DNA from: Hyphomicrobiales bacterium
Lineage (GTDB): Bacteria; Pseudomonadota; Alphaproteobacteria; Rhizobiales; Aestuariivirgaceae
NCBI GenBank assembly: GCA_027067085.1
Contig: JAMOMM010000384.1
Coordinates: 1-8,365 of the forward strand
Reading direction: 5' to 3'
DNA length: 8,365 bases
Both the position numbers and the translations under genes were made by a program. The notes below the pieces were generated by a model. The model was not told where the DNA came from, did not search any database, and saw only the letters and a list, made by a program, of their open reading frames with translations. Below are positions 1 to 5,937 of this stretch, piece after piece (position 1 is the stretch's first letter; every line of letters begins with the position of its first letter).

Positions 1-31
1 TTTGCAAATATCTATCAAAAATAAAGAAAAC

Positions 32-92
32 TTTGTGGCGAAAAGGCCATGTTAGGCGCGATTTGTCAAGGAAAAGCCTTGTTTGCCACAGA
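32..92. repeat. Imperfect inverted repeat with nested small hairpin
   Basis: TGTGGC at 34-39 is complementary to GCCACA at 85-90. Inside this pair, CAAGG at 67-71 faces CCTTG at 77-81 across a 5-base loop. The region is AT-rich and has no coding frame with recognisable protein character. An 84-codon open frame that crosses it gives a low-complexity, basic, cysteine-scattered peptide and is taken as chance. The repeat could be a transcript-end structure of a gene left of the window or the degenerate edge of the mosaic repeat that follows. No run of T follows the structure, so it is not called a terminator. Confidence 0.3.
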
Positions 93-116
93 CAAAATCA
101 AATTGCTTTTTGCTTA

Positions 117-334
117 GAGTCATTCTGGTTTACATTGAACCAGAACGACCTGCTTAAAGTATTGATAATCTTGCGCGTCATGCTGTGTTTGCGATTCAAA
201 CAAAACATGAAGCGCTCTAAAGCATGTCGCCTTTTTTATGATTCAGCTTTTATGATTCAATTGGCATGCTTTAAGTCATTGTTTTGACGCATGTCTTTAT
301 CCCAAAACCGGTAGCCACTTTTGGGAGACATGCT
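117..334. repeat. Mosaic palindromic intergenic repeat, rhizobial type
   Basis: Three palindromic modules lie in a row. First, 119-130 pairs with 138-149 at 11 of 12 positions; its core is TTCTGGTT against AACCAGAA around a 7-base loop. Second, TAAAGCATG at 218-226 pairs with CATGCTTTA at 265-273, and between these arms a 12-bp motif (TTTTATGATTCA) occurs twice, at 234-245 and 248-259. Third, GCATGTC at 289-295 pairs with GACATGC at 327-333, enclosing TCCCAAAA (300-307) against TTTTGGGA (319-326). From general knowledge, the third module and the words around it (TTTTGACGCATGTC, then AAAACCGGT) resemble short palindromic elements dispersed between genes in Rhizobiaceae and relatives, the RIME-like mosaic class. 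The bases after each of the first two palindromes (about 151-180 and 267-295) look related, so the tract may be two adjoining copies. Family membership is from memory; the inverted repeats are read directly. Confidence 0.6.
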
Positions 335-347
335 CAATAAAACGCCG

Positions 348-382
348 AAAAAAAGCGAGCGCCGAAATCGCGGTGCTCGCTT
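348..382 (-). terminator. Rho-independent terminator of the DUF302 gene
   Basis: Read on the minus strand, an AAGCGAGC arm (375-382) pairs perfectly with GCTCGCTT (353-360). The inner bases 371-374 and 361-364 add four more pairs, one of them G-U, giving a 12-bp GC-rich stem with a 6-base loop. Seven T residues (plus-strand A at 348-354) start within the last pairs of the stem and continue past it. The structure begins 25 bases after the stop codon of the gene ending at 408. On the plus strand no T-run follows directly, so termination is probably one-directional. Confidence 0.88.
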
Positions 383-407
383 GATTGTCTTGAGTTTTTA
401 AATAGGC

Positions 408-902
408 TTATTTAATCGCTTCGTTGATGACTTCTGTCAACATCGCTTCAATTTTATCAAACGCTTTACGTGTGCGTTTTGAAGGGCCAGCAACTGGGCG
501 GCGATAACCGACATGGATAATACCTGGATCAGTTTTTTCTTCGTAGATGAATACAACGTATGGGCAAATCGCGATGTTTTGTGGATTGGCACTGATCGCT
601 TCATGGGTTAATTTTGCCGAACAAAAATTCATGAACTTTGCATTTACATAAGGCGATGCGCTGCCCTTTTCAGTGACAGAACCAACCGCTGAACTCGTAC
701 GCTCTAGCATTTTGTTCAAATGACCAACATAGTCGACTTTGTAGCCCTTGTTGATGACAGCATCTTGCAAACTAATAAAGACATCATCAAATGCCGCTGT
801 TGTTTTTACTGATTTAAAGCCTTTGGTTTCGCCAGCGTGCGCGGTTAATACCATGGCGGCCATTGCAACGATTGTTGCCGCGATTTTAAAAAAATTTCTC
901 AT
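408..902 (-). CDS. Small exported DUF302-family protein
   Basis: This encodes 164 residues. Residues 1-23 form a signal peptide: a short basic start (MRNFFK), a hydrophobic core rich in Ala, Met and Val, and an AHA motif before Gly24, typical of signal peptidase I cleavage. The mature part of about 141 residues is predicted to act in the periplasm. It resembles the DUF302 fold family, with an opening segment around residues 36-60 (regular helix after a 'TTAAFDDVF' start) and a conserved-looking block from NFC (Cys94) to AICPYVVFIYE (Cys113). The biochemical function of DUF302 proteins is not established, and the two cysteines could be a disulfide or a ligand site. The ATG at 902 was chosen because GGAG (plus-strand 910-913) lies 7 bases upstream and the signal peptide begins there. 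An in-frame ATG at 941 would place 13 polar residues before it and has no such site. The gene is monocistronic, with its own terminator at 348-382. Confidence 0.78.
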   Translation of the reverse strand: MRNFFKIAATIVAMAAMVLTAHAGETKGFKSVKTTAAFDDVFISLQDAVINKGYKVDYVGHLNKMLERTSSAVGSVTEKGSASPYVNAKFMNFCSAKLTHEAISANPQNIAICPYVVFIYEEKTDPGIIHVGYRRPVAGPSKRTRKAFDKIEAMLTEVINEAIK

Positions 903-1312
903 AATAAAACTCCGATTTGTGTTAGCGTTTCCGTATCGCAAAAGCGCCGATCAATTCCCTGATGCCTGCATTTTTACAATGCCACCAATTGTCCTTACTT
1001 GACTTATGCCAACTTTAGACACTGCGCGGCACGATGTCACTATCTTCAATGCCACACTAACTATTTCCAACTTGCCTTTGGAATATTGATTGCTTGGGGT
1101 TTGGTATCGTTGATCGCATAAAAGTCGCTGATTGACATTTATCCATTTGCATTTTAAACAAACGCCCAAGGGTGAAGCCCCTGCCGCTCGCTGGTGAAAG
1201 CCTTGGTGAAGTCTTCGTTTTAATCCCATCTCCCGATTTTTGTTTTAGCGGTTTGATGGCAATGCGAGCCCCACCGAAATTTCCGCTACTTATTACAAAA
1301 TGAGGTTATGCG
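903..1312. other. Divergent intergenic region
   Basis: This 410-base stretch lies between the divergent starts of the DUF302 and Glyoxalase_8 genes. It holds the DUF302 SD site (910-913), a 6-bp inverted repeat TTCCAA/TTGGAA (1065-1070 and 1078-1083), a perfect TTGACA box at 1132-1137, and three GGTGAA words at 1171, 1193 and 1205. Minus-strand open frames that cross it (such as 951-1229) lack a ribosome-binding site and protein-like composition. No tRNA-like or convincing small-RNA fold was seen. Confidence 0.55.
1132..1160 (+). promoter_or_regulatory. Candidate sigma-70 promoter for the Glyoxalase_8 gene
   Basis: A perfect -35 hexamer TTGACA (1132-1137) is followed after 17 bases by TAAACA (1155-1160), which matches only three of six positions of the -10 consensus. 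Housekeeping promoters in alphaproteobacteria often keep a strong TTGAC and a loose -10, so this is plausible. It would give a 5' leader of about 145 bases. The weak -10 keeps confidence low. Confidence 0.33.
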
Positions 1313-1771
1313 ATGAACAACTCACCCACCACCGACCAAGACCCCTTGTCGATCAAACAGGCTAAAATGCTGGCCAAGCGTTTAAGGACCCAGCTTGAAA
1401 GAGACGAAAAACCTGTCTCCATCGCCAAGTCGTTAGAACTCTTAGCAGCACAACACGGCTATAGAGATTGGAACACTATGGTTGCCAATATAAATAAAAC
1501 TACCCTCCTTGAGAAAAAACCTGTTCACATCGGCCAGCGCGTTTCGGGCTGGTATTTAGGCCATGCCTTTATTGCTCGTGTACTAGGCGTGCAGGTCCAA
1601 AATGGCGGCAATCGGTTTAGAGTCACAATTGATCTGGATGAAGCAGTGGATGTCGTAAGCTTTGATAGTTTTTCTTCGTTTAGAAAGCGAATTACCAGCG
1701 TAATAAACCAAGATGGCATCACCACAGAGATGAATTCTAACGGTGTGCCTATTTTGAAGTTGGATATTTAA
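1313..1771 (+). CDS. Glyoxalase_8-type (glyoxalase-related) small protein
   Basis: This encodes 152 residues with no signal peptide or membrane segment, so it is probably cytoplasmic. Residues 12-60 form a helical domain: a lysine/arginine-rich helix (SIKQAKMLAKRLRTQL), then ISHS-like 'VSIAKSLELLAAQHGYRDWNTM', whose HGYRDWNT core (48-55) is the hallmark of the domain named glyoxalase-related or Glyoxalase_8. Residues about 71-152 form a second, strand-rich domain that starts with IGQRVSGWYLG and ends with ILKLDI, with VDVVSFDSFSSFRKRI in the middle. Despite the family name, no metal-ligand His/Glu set of true glyoxalase I is evident, so enzymatic activity should not be assumed. The ATG is supported by GAGG at 1302-1305, 7 bases upstream. 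An ATG at 1308 opens only a two-codon frame overlapping the start. The gene stands 118 bases upstream of the MFS gene, with two weak hairpins between, so it may be a separate unit. Confidence 0.7.
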   Translation: MNNSPTTDQDPLSIKQAKMLAKRLRTQLERDEKPVSIAKSLELLAAQHGYRDWNTMVANINKTTLLEKKPVHIGQRVSGWYLGHAFIARVLGVQVQNGGNRFRVTIDLDEAVDVVSFDSFSSFRKRITSVINQDGITTEMNSNGVPILKLDI

Positions 1772-1780
1772 GGCACGTCC

Positions 1781-1819
1781 TGCGCCCTGCGCATAACCAG
1801 TTTGCAGAACAAACACTGG
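1781..1819 (+). terminator. Two short hairpins after the Glyoxalase_8 gene, doubtful terminator
   Basis: TGCGC (1781-1785) pairs with GCGCA (1789-1793) across a 3-base loop, starting nine bases after the stop codon. A second hairpin at 1797-1819 pairs CCAGTTTG with CAAACACTGG, allowing a 2-base bulge. Neither is followed by a T-run, so intrinsic termination is unlikely. They may act as transcript-end stabilisers or sit before rho-dependent termination. Confidence 0.25.
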
Positions 1820-1831
1820 ACGAATGGCAAA

Positions 1832-1860
1832 TTGACAATTAGCCTTGAGTTCTTTGGGTA
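1832..1860 (+). promoter_or_regulatory. Candidate -35 box for the MFS-rnd unit
   Basis: A perfect TTGACA occurs at 1832-1837. At 17-base spacing the -10 position reads TGGGTA (1855-1860), a poor match, and better AT-rich words (TAAACT at 1859) are too far away. If used, transcription would start near 1868, downstream of the TTG at 1845 and just upstream of the ATG at 1890, which would favour the ATG as start of the transporter. Confidence 0.25.
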
Positions 1861-1889
1861 AACTCAAATCAGGCTTTAGGCTGACCATC

Positions 1890-3152
1890 ATGCGCTCCAT
1901 CTCCTCCCTATCACCGCTTCTTCTTGCTGCTGGTATTTTGCTGGCTGGCAATGGGTTGCAGGGCACACTTATTACGTTGCGGGGCGCACAAGAAGGGTTT
2001 TCATCAGGGTTAATCGGCTTAATGGGTACTGCATATTTTGCAGGCTTCATGATTTCATCGTTGGTCGCTGCTAAAATGATCCAAGCTGTGGGCCACATTC
2101 GCGTCTTTTCAGCCCTTGCAGCATCACTGGCAGCGACAACCCTATTGTATGTTTTATGGGTCGATGCCTATGTTTGGATAGCCTTGCGGTTTCTTGCTGG
2201 CTTTGGATTTGCGGGCCTGTTCATGGTCATTGAAAGTTGGCTCAATGATGCTTCGGATAATGCCAACCGCGCCAAAGTGTTGTCGATTTATCGGATTGTA
2301 GATTTAAGCTTTGTAACGGGCGGACAATTGTTGTTACCAATATTTGGTATTGAAGGTTTCGTTTTATTTGCGATTATTTCAATACTGTTGAGTTTCTCAC
2401 TTGTCCCAATTTCATTAGCAGATCGCACCAATCCGCGCCCACCTAAATCCGTTAAGTTCAGCTTGCCTGCGGTTTGGGCAATTTCGCCGATCGCTTGTTT
2501 GGGCTGTATTATTATCGGCATGACCAATTCATCATTTCGGCTGGTTGGCCCGTTATTTGCGTCCAATCTTGGCATGGATACGGCAAATGTGGCGCTGTTT
2601 ATGAGCATGGGCATCATTGGTGGCGCGGTGCTGCAATACCCTCTTGGTTGGCTCAGCGATAAATATGATCGACGTTGGGTTCTGATTGCCACGACTTTTG
2701 GCGCTGCTGCTGCTGGCTCATATTTGGCTTATTTCGCAGGTACAAACGTCAATGACTTACTCATGGGGGCCTTTATTTTTGGCGCATTTTCATTGCCTTT
2801 ATATTCCCTATCTGCGGCCCATGCCAATGATCGGGCAAAAGATGGTGAGTATGTTTTGCTGGCCGCAGGTTTGATGTTTTTCTTTTCTCTTGGCGCAACC
2901 ATCGGCCCGTCAATTGCAGCATGGGTGATGACTGAGTTTGGAAGCAACGCCTTTTTCACCTACATTTCATTGGTTCATGGCACTTTTGCAGTGGCAACAG
3001 TGTGGCGATTATTTGCAACCCCTTCTGTGGAAAAGAAAGACCGTCGCAAGTTTATTGGCTTAATGCGTACCTCACCCATTTTGTTTAAAATGGCACGTGC
3101 AGTCAAACCAAAGTCAGCCAAGAACAAAAATAAACCTGCGCGCGACAGTTGA
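1890..3152 (+). CDS. MFS transporter, YcaD-like
   Basis: This encodes 420 residues from the ATG at 1890, the usual size for a 12-helix major facilitator permease of the inner membrane. Hydrophobic segments run throughout. The loop between the predicted eighth and ninth helices carries the family motif A, GWLSDKYDRR (residues 253-262). In the N-terminal half, LRFLAGFGFAGLFMVIESWLN (ending at residue 119) followed by RAKVLSIYRIV is characteristic of the YcaD-like subgroup. The tail after about residue 385 is basic (KPKSAKNKNK) and probably cytoplasmic. The substrate is unknown; members are usually annotated only as putative efflux or sugar-type transporters. The reading frame stays open upstream to a TTG at 1845, but the extra 15 residues are polar, while the ATG places a short N-terminus before the first helix, as is usual in this family. 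No strong SD site precedes either start. rnd follows after 40 bases, suggesting cotranscription. Confidence 0.85.
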   Translation: MRSISSLSPLLLAAGILLAGNGLQGTLITLRGAQEGFSSGLIGLMGTAYFAGFMISSLVAAKMIQAVGHIRVFSALAASLAATTLLYVLWVDAYVWIALRFLAGFGFAGLFMVIESWLNDASDNANRAKVLSIYRIVDLSFVTGGQLLLPIFGIEGFVLFAIISILLSFSLVPISLADRTNPRPPKSVKFSLPAVWAISPIACLGCIIIGMTNSSFRLVGPLFASNLGMDTANVALFMSMGIIGGAVLQYPLGWLSDKYDRRWVLIATTFGAAAAGSYLAYFAGTNVNDLLMGAFIFGAFSLPLYSLSAAHANDRAKDGEYVLLAAGLMFFFSLGATIGPSIAAWVMTEFGSNAFFTYISLVHGTFAVATVWRLFATPSVEKKDRRKFIGLMRTSPILFKMARAVKPKSAKNKNKPARDS

Positions 3153-3192
3153 CCCGTTGCCTTTTGGTGCAGACTCGTGCTTTTTAGCAAAC

Positions 3193-4377
3193 ATGCAAAT
3201 TATAACAACAACTGCTGCTCTCGATAAACTGTGCAGCGACCTTTCAAGCGACAAGTTTATTACCGTTGATACAGAGTTCATGCGCGAGCGAACGTACTGG
3301 GCAAAGCTGTGCCTTATACAAATTGCTGGCACTGAGCACGAAGCCATTATTGATCCACAAGCTGATGGCATTGACCTTGCCTCGTTTTATCAATTGATGG
3401 CCAATGAAGCGGTCATAAAAGTTTTTCATGCCGCGCGGCAAGATGTGGAAATCATTCACCACCTATCAGGTGTCATTCCAAAACCTTTGTTTGATACGCA
3501 AATCGCGGCAATGGTTTGTGGCTTTGGCGACCAAATTGGATATGAGCCTTTGGCGCGGCGGTTGGTCAACGCTGAAATTGACAAATCATCTCGTTTTACA
3601 GATTGGTCTCGCCGCCCACTTACAGACAAGCAACTAAATTATGCGCTTTGCGATGTTACTTTTTTGCGCGACATTTACCAAATTCTGCAAACCCAACTCG
3701 ATGAAACGGGGCGCGAACCCTGGTTGGCCGAAGAAATGCGTGTACTCACTAATGAGGATACCTATCAAACCGACCCAACACGGGCATGGAACAGAGTAAA
3801 GTTCCGTCCTCGCAAAAAGGTTCAGCAAGCCATTTTGATGGAAGTGGCGGCATGGCGCGAAGAAGAGGCCAAACGCCGAGACGTGCCGCGCAATCGTATC
3901 ATTAAAGATGACGCCATTGGCGAGTTGGCCATGCAAGCACCCAAAAACCAAGATGCTTTGTCTCGGTTGCGGGCTGTCCCTAAAGGTTATGCAAATTCAC
4001 GACATGGTGAAGCCATGGTTGCAGCGGTTAAACGCGGCCTTGCACGTGACCTTGATACGGTGCCAGAGGTCAACCAACGTAATCGACATATGCCAGAAGG
4101 CACAGGTGAAATTGCAGAGATTTTGAAACTGGCACTTAAAATCACCGCCGAGCAAGAAGGCATAGCCTCACGTATTATTGCCAATGCGTCTGATATTGAA
4201 GCCATTGCTGCTGATAATAATGCCGATGTTAAAGCTCTTCATGGCTGGCGTTTAGAATTGTTTGGTCGTACAGCATTAGATCTTAAAACAGGCAAACTTG
4301 CCATTGGCCTTAGAGATGGCAAAGCCGCAATTTTTGCTGTTGGTGGTTCTGAGCAAAAGATGAAAGCTGCCGAATGA
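3193..4377 (+). CDS. rnd: Ribonuclease D
   Basis: This encodes 394 residues, close to the usual 370-400. RNase D is a cytoplasmic 3'-to-5' exoribonuclease that trims tRNA precursors and other small stable RNAs using two metal ions. The DEDDy catalytic set is complete: Asp26 and Glu28 in VDTEFMRE (Exo I), Asp84 in VFHAARQDVEI (Exo II), and Tyr150 with Asp154 in YALCDVTFLRD (Exo III, Y-x3-D). An HRDC domain follows at about residues 215-290, with EVAAWREEEAKRRDVPRNRI near its beginning. The ATG at 3193 is chosen because MQIITTTAAL matches the usual short lead to Exo I; the frame extends upstream to 3097 but would overlap the MFS gene. No clear SD site is visible, so translation may rely on the preceding gene. 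The stop sits inside a 12-bp tandem duplication. The gene converges on ppx with only 30 bases between the stops. Confidence 0.95.
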   Translation: MQIITTTAALDKLCSDLSSDKFITVDTEFMRERTYWAKLCLIQIAGTEHEAIIDPQADGIDLASFYQLMANEAVIKVFHAARQDVEIIHHLSGVIPKPLFDTQIAAMVCGFGDQIGYEPLARRLVNAEIDKSSRFTDWSRRPLTDKQLNYALCDVTFLRDIYQILQTQLDETGREPWLAEEMRVLTNEDTYQTDPTRAWNRVKFRPRKKVQQAILMEVAAWREEEAKRRDVPRNRIIKDDAIGELAMQAPKNQDALSRLRAVPKGYANSRHGEAMVAAVKRGLARDLDTVPEVNQRNRHMPEGTGEIAEILKLALKITAEQEGIASRIIANASDIEAIAADNNADVKALHGWRLELFGRTALDLKTGKLAIGLRDGKAAIFAVGGSEQKMKAAE

Positions 4378-4392
4378 ATGGCCGAATGAATG
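4369..4392. repeat. 12-bp tandem duplication across the rnd stop codon
   Basis: GCCGAATGAATG occurs twice head to tail, at 4369-4380 and 4381-4392. The first copy supplies the last two sense codons of rnd (Ala, Glu) and its TGA stop at 4375-4377. The second copy repeats the same potential end in the same frame and now lies in the convergent intergenic gap. Confidence 0.9.
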
Positions 4393-4407
4393 GTTAAGTG
4401 AATTTGG

Positions 4408-5937
4408 CTAAGAATTTTTCTCAATAACAATTTCACTTTGGCAGCCAATAAGATCCGCAAGTTGACTGAGGCGCTTATCGACGATTTCGCCCGTAAGATT
4501 TTCCAAATTTTCGGGTAAGATAAGTTGTAGTGATTTCTTATCATTTACCAACAGCCTTAGTTTCGGCAGCATGGAGGGCATTGCCGCTGTCAGGCAATAT
4601 GCCAAACGCAATACGGCAGCGATTTGACGGGCGCGTTCACGGGTTTTGTTGTTAATGAGCGATGCTAAATTATCAGGCGCTTCGGTTTTTACTGGACCTT
4701 GATAACGGTAAAAAATAGTCAGAGCTAAAAAAGCCCGCCCTGGGTGATTAACGCCAACAATGTTAGCTTGGGTAATCAGGTTTAAAGATCGTGCACCGCG
4801 ATAGTCAGGCGATGCACGCCAGCCAATATCGGCCAGCAAACAAGCTGCGTGGCGTAAGTGCTTTTCCCTATCACTTTCGGCGAACAACGGATTTGAGAAC
4901 AAAACATCGGTCCAATCACAAAGTTCTTTTTCATGTTCAGGCGAGCGAGCATAGCGGCGGGCAAAATCCCAGCACCCTGCTAACAACGGATCAAGGGCTT
5001 TTTTTTCTTTAGTTAGTTTTGAAAACAATACCCCTTCGCGTACGCCAAAAGCGGAAAAAACAACCAGTTCGGGTTGGCCAAGGGTGAGCAATCGATCAAG
5101 CACAAGCGCTGCAAGCGGCAAGGTTTCTGCCCGTTTTTTTGCAATTACGTCAGTGTTTTTGAGTTCTTTTTCGGCCATGCCGCCAACAAGGATAGAAACA
5201 GAGCGTGCTGCAGTTGGCACTAGAGAATATTGTTGAAGCACGCTTAAAGGGTGGCCAGATTGTTGCATATGGAGTTTGGCTAAACTGCGCCAAGCACCGC
5301 CAACTGCATAAAACCTGCGGCCCTTAATCGCTTCCATCATGCCCGTTGCAATCAAAGCTTCTTCAACGATTTCTTTTGGATCGCGCCCACTTTGTTCAAT
5401 CGCATCCATTAACCGAAATGGACCAAGTGGTAGCGTCACTCCGCCTTGGTTTTTACCATTTTTAACATCAACCAATTCAAGCGAACCACCGCCCAAATCG
5501 CCTACCACACCGTCAGCATCAGGGATGGAAGAAACAATGCCCATTGCTGCATATTCAGCTTCTTGTTTCCCTGAAAGAACTTTGATTTCGCGACCAAGCG
5601 CCACTTGCGCATCTTTAATAAATTGCGGGCCATTTTTTGCTTCACGCGCCGCTGCCGTTGCAATGGCAAAACAATCACTAACGCCGATTTGTTCGCACAG
5701 CGCGCCGAACCGCGCCAAGGCAACGAGCGCGCGTTCTACACCCTTTTGATTCATCATGCCCGTTGCGGCAACACCTCTGCCCAATCCGCACAAAATCTTT
5801 TCATTAAAAACTGGCGAAGGCGCGCGGCGCAACCCGTCATAAACCACCAAGCGTACGGAGTTTGACCCAATATCAACCACCGCTACAGGTGAGAAGCTAG
5901 GCAGGATAGGTTTTATGTTGGTAACATTTTTACTCAA
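4408..5937 (-). CDS. ppx: Exopolyphosphatase, Ppx/GppA family
   Basis: This encodes 509 residues of a cytoplasmic phosphatase that removes terminal phosphate from polyphosphate; related GppA enzymes also hydrolyse pppGpp, and the two activities cannot be separated by sequence alone. The N-terminal half is the actin-like fold: phosphate-binding DIGSNS (22-27), ATAAAREA (92-99), SGKQEAE with Glu126 at the place of the E. coli catalytic Glu121, the GDLGGGSLEL loop (146-155) and VGGAWRSLA (222-230). The C-terminal half (about 330-500) resembles the HD-like helical domain, with HAACLLADIGWRASPDYR and VNHPGRAFLAL, a form common in rhizobial homologues. The start is TTG at 5937, overlapping the ppk stop by 4 bases (TTGA). 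AAGGG (plus-strand 5947-5951) lies 9 bases upstream, and no ATG or GTG occurs before the first motif. Translation is probably coupled to ppk. No clear terminator follows. Confidence 0.93.
   Translation of the reverse strand: MSKNVTNIKPILPSFSPVAVVDIGSNSVRLVVYDGLRRAPSPVFNEKILCGLGRGVAATGMMNQKGVERALVALARFGALCEQIGVSDCFAIATAAAREAKNGPQFIKDAQVALGREIKVLSGKQEAEYAAMGIVSSIPDADGVVGDLGGGSLELVDVKNGKNQGGVTLPLGPFRLMDAIEQSGRDPKEIVEEALIATGMMEAIKGRRFYAVGGAWRSLAKLHMQQSGHPLSVLQQYSLVPTAARSVSILVGGMAEKELKNTDVIAKKRAETLPLAALVLDRLLTLGQPELVVFSAFGVREGVLFSKLTKEKKALDPLLAGCWDFARRYARSPEHEKELCDWTDVLFSNPLFAESDREKHLRHAACLLADIGWRASPDYRGARSLNLITQANIVGVNHPGRAFLALTIFYRYQGPVKTEAPDNLASLINNKTRERARQIAAVLRLAYCLTAAMPSMLPKLRLLVNDKKSLQLILPENLENLTGEIVDKRLSQLADLIGCQSEIVIEKNS

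Noticed and set aside
33..287. 84-codon plus-strand open frame at the left edge
   Set aside because: It has no SD site, runs through the palindromic repeat, and gives a peptide without protein-like character.
951..1229. 92-codon minus-strand open frame in the divergent intergenic region
   Set aside because: It has no ribosome-binding site and no recognisable domain, has an irregular basic composition, and lies in a region that must hold promoters for two genes.
1308..1316. Two-codon leader frame (ATG CGA TGA) overlapping the Glyoxalase_8 start
   Set aside because: The SD at 1302-1305 is only 2 bases from this ATG but 7 from the ATG at 1313, so initiation at the short frame is unlikely.
1583..2098. 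171-codon minus-strand open frame opposite the Glyoxalase_8 and MFS genes
   Set aside because: It overlaps two better-supported genes on the other strand and its translation has no family features; it is a shadow of their codon structure.
3097..3192. Upstream extension of rnd into the MFS gene
   Set aside because: It would add 32 polar residues overlapping the MFS 3' end by 56 bases; the ATG at 3193 gives the usual RNase D N-terminus.
5339..5749. 136-codon plus-strand open frame opposite ppx
   Set aside because: It lies wholly within the conserved actin-like part of ppx and is Ser/Pro-rich, as expected from the reverse strand of a coding gene.
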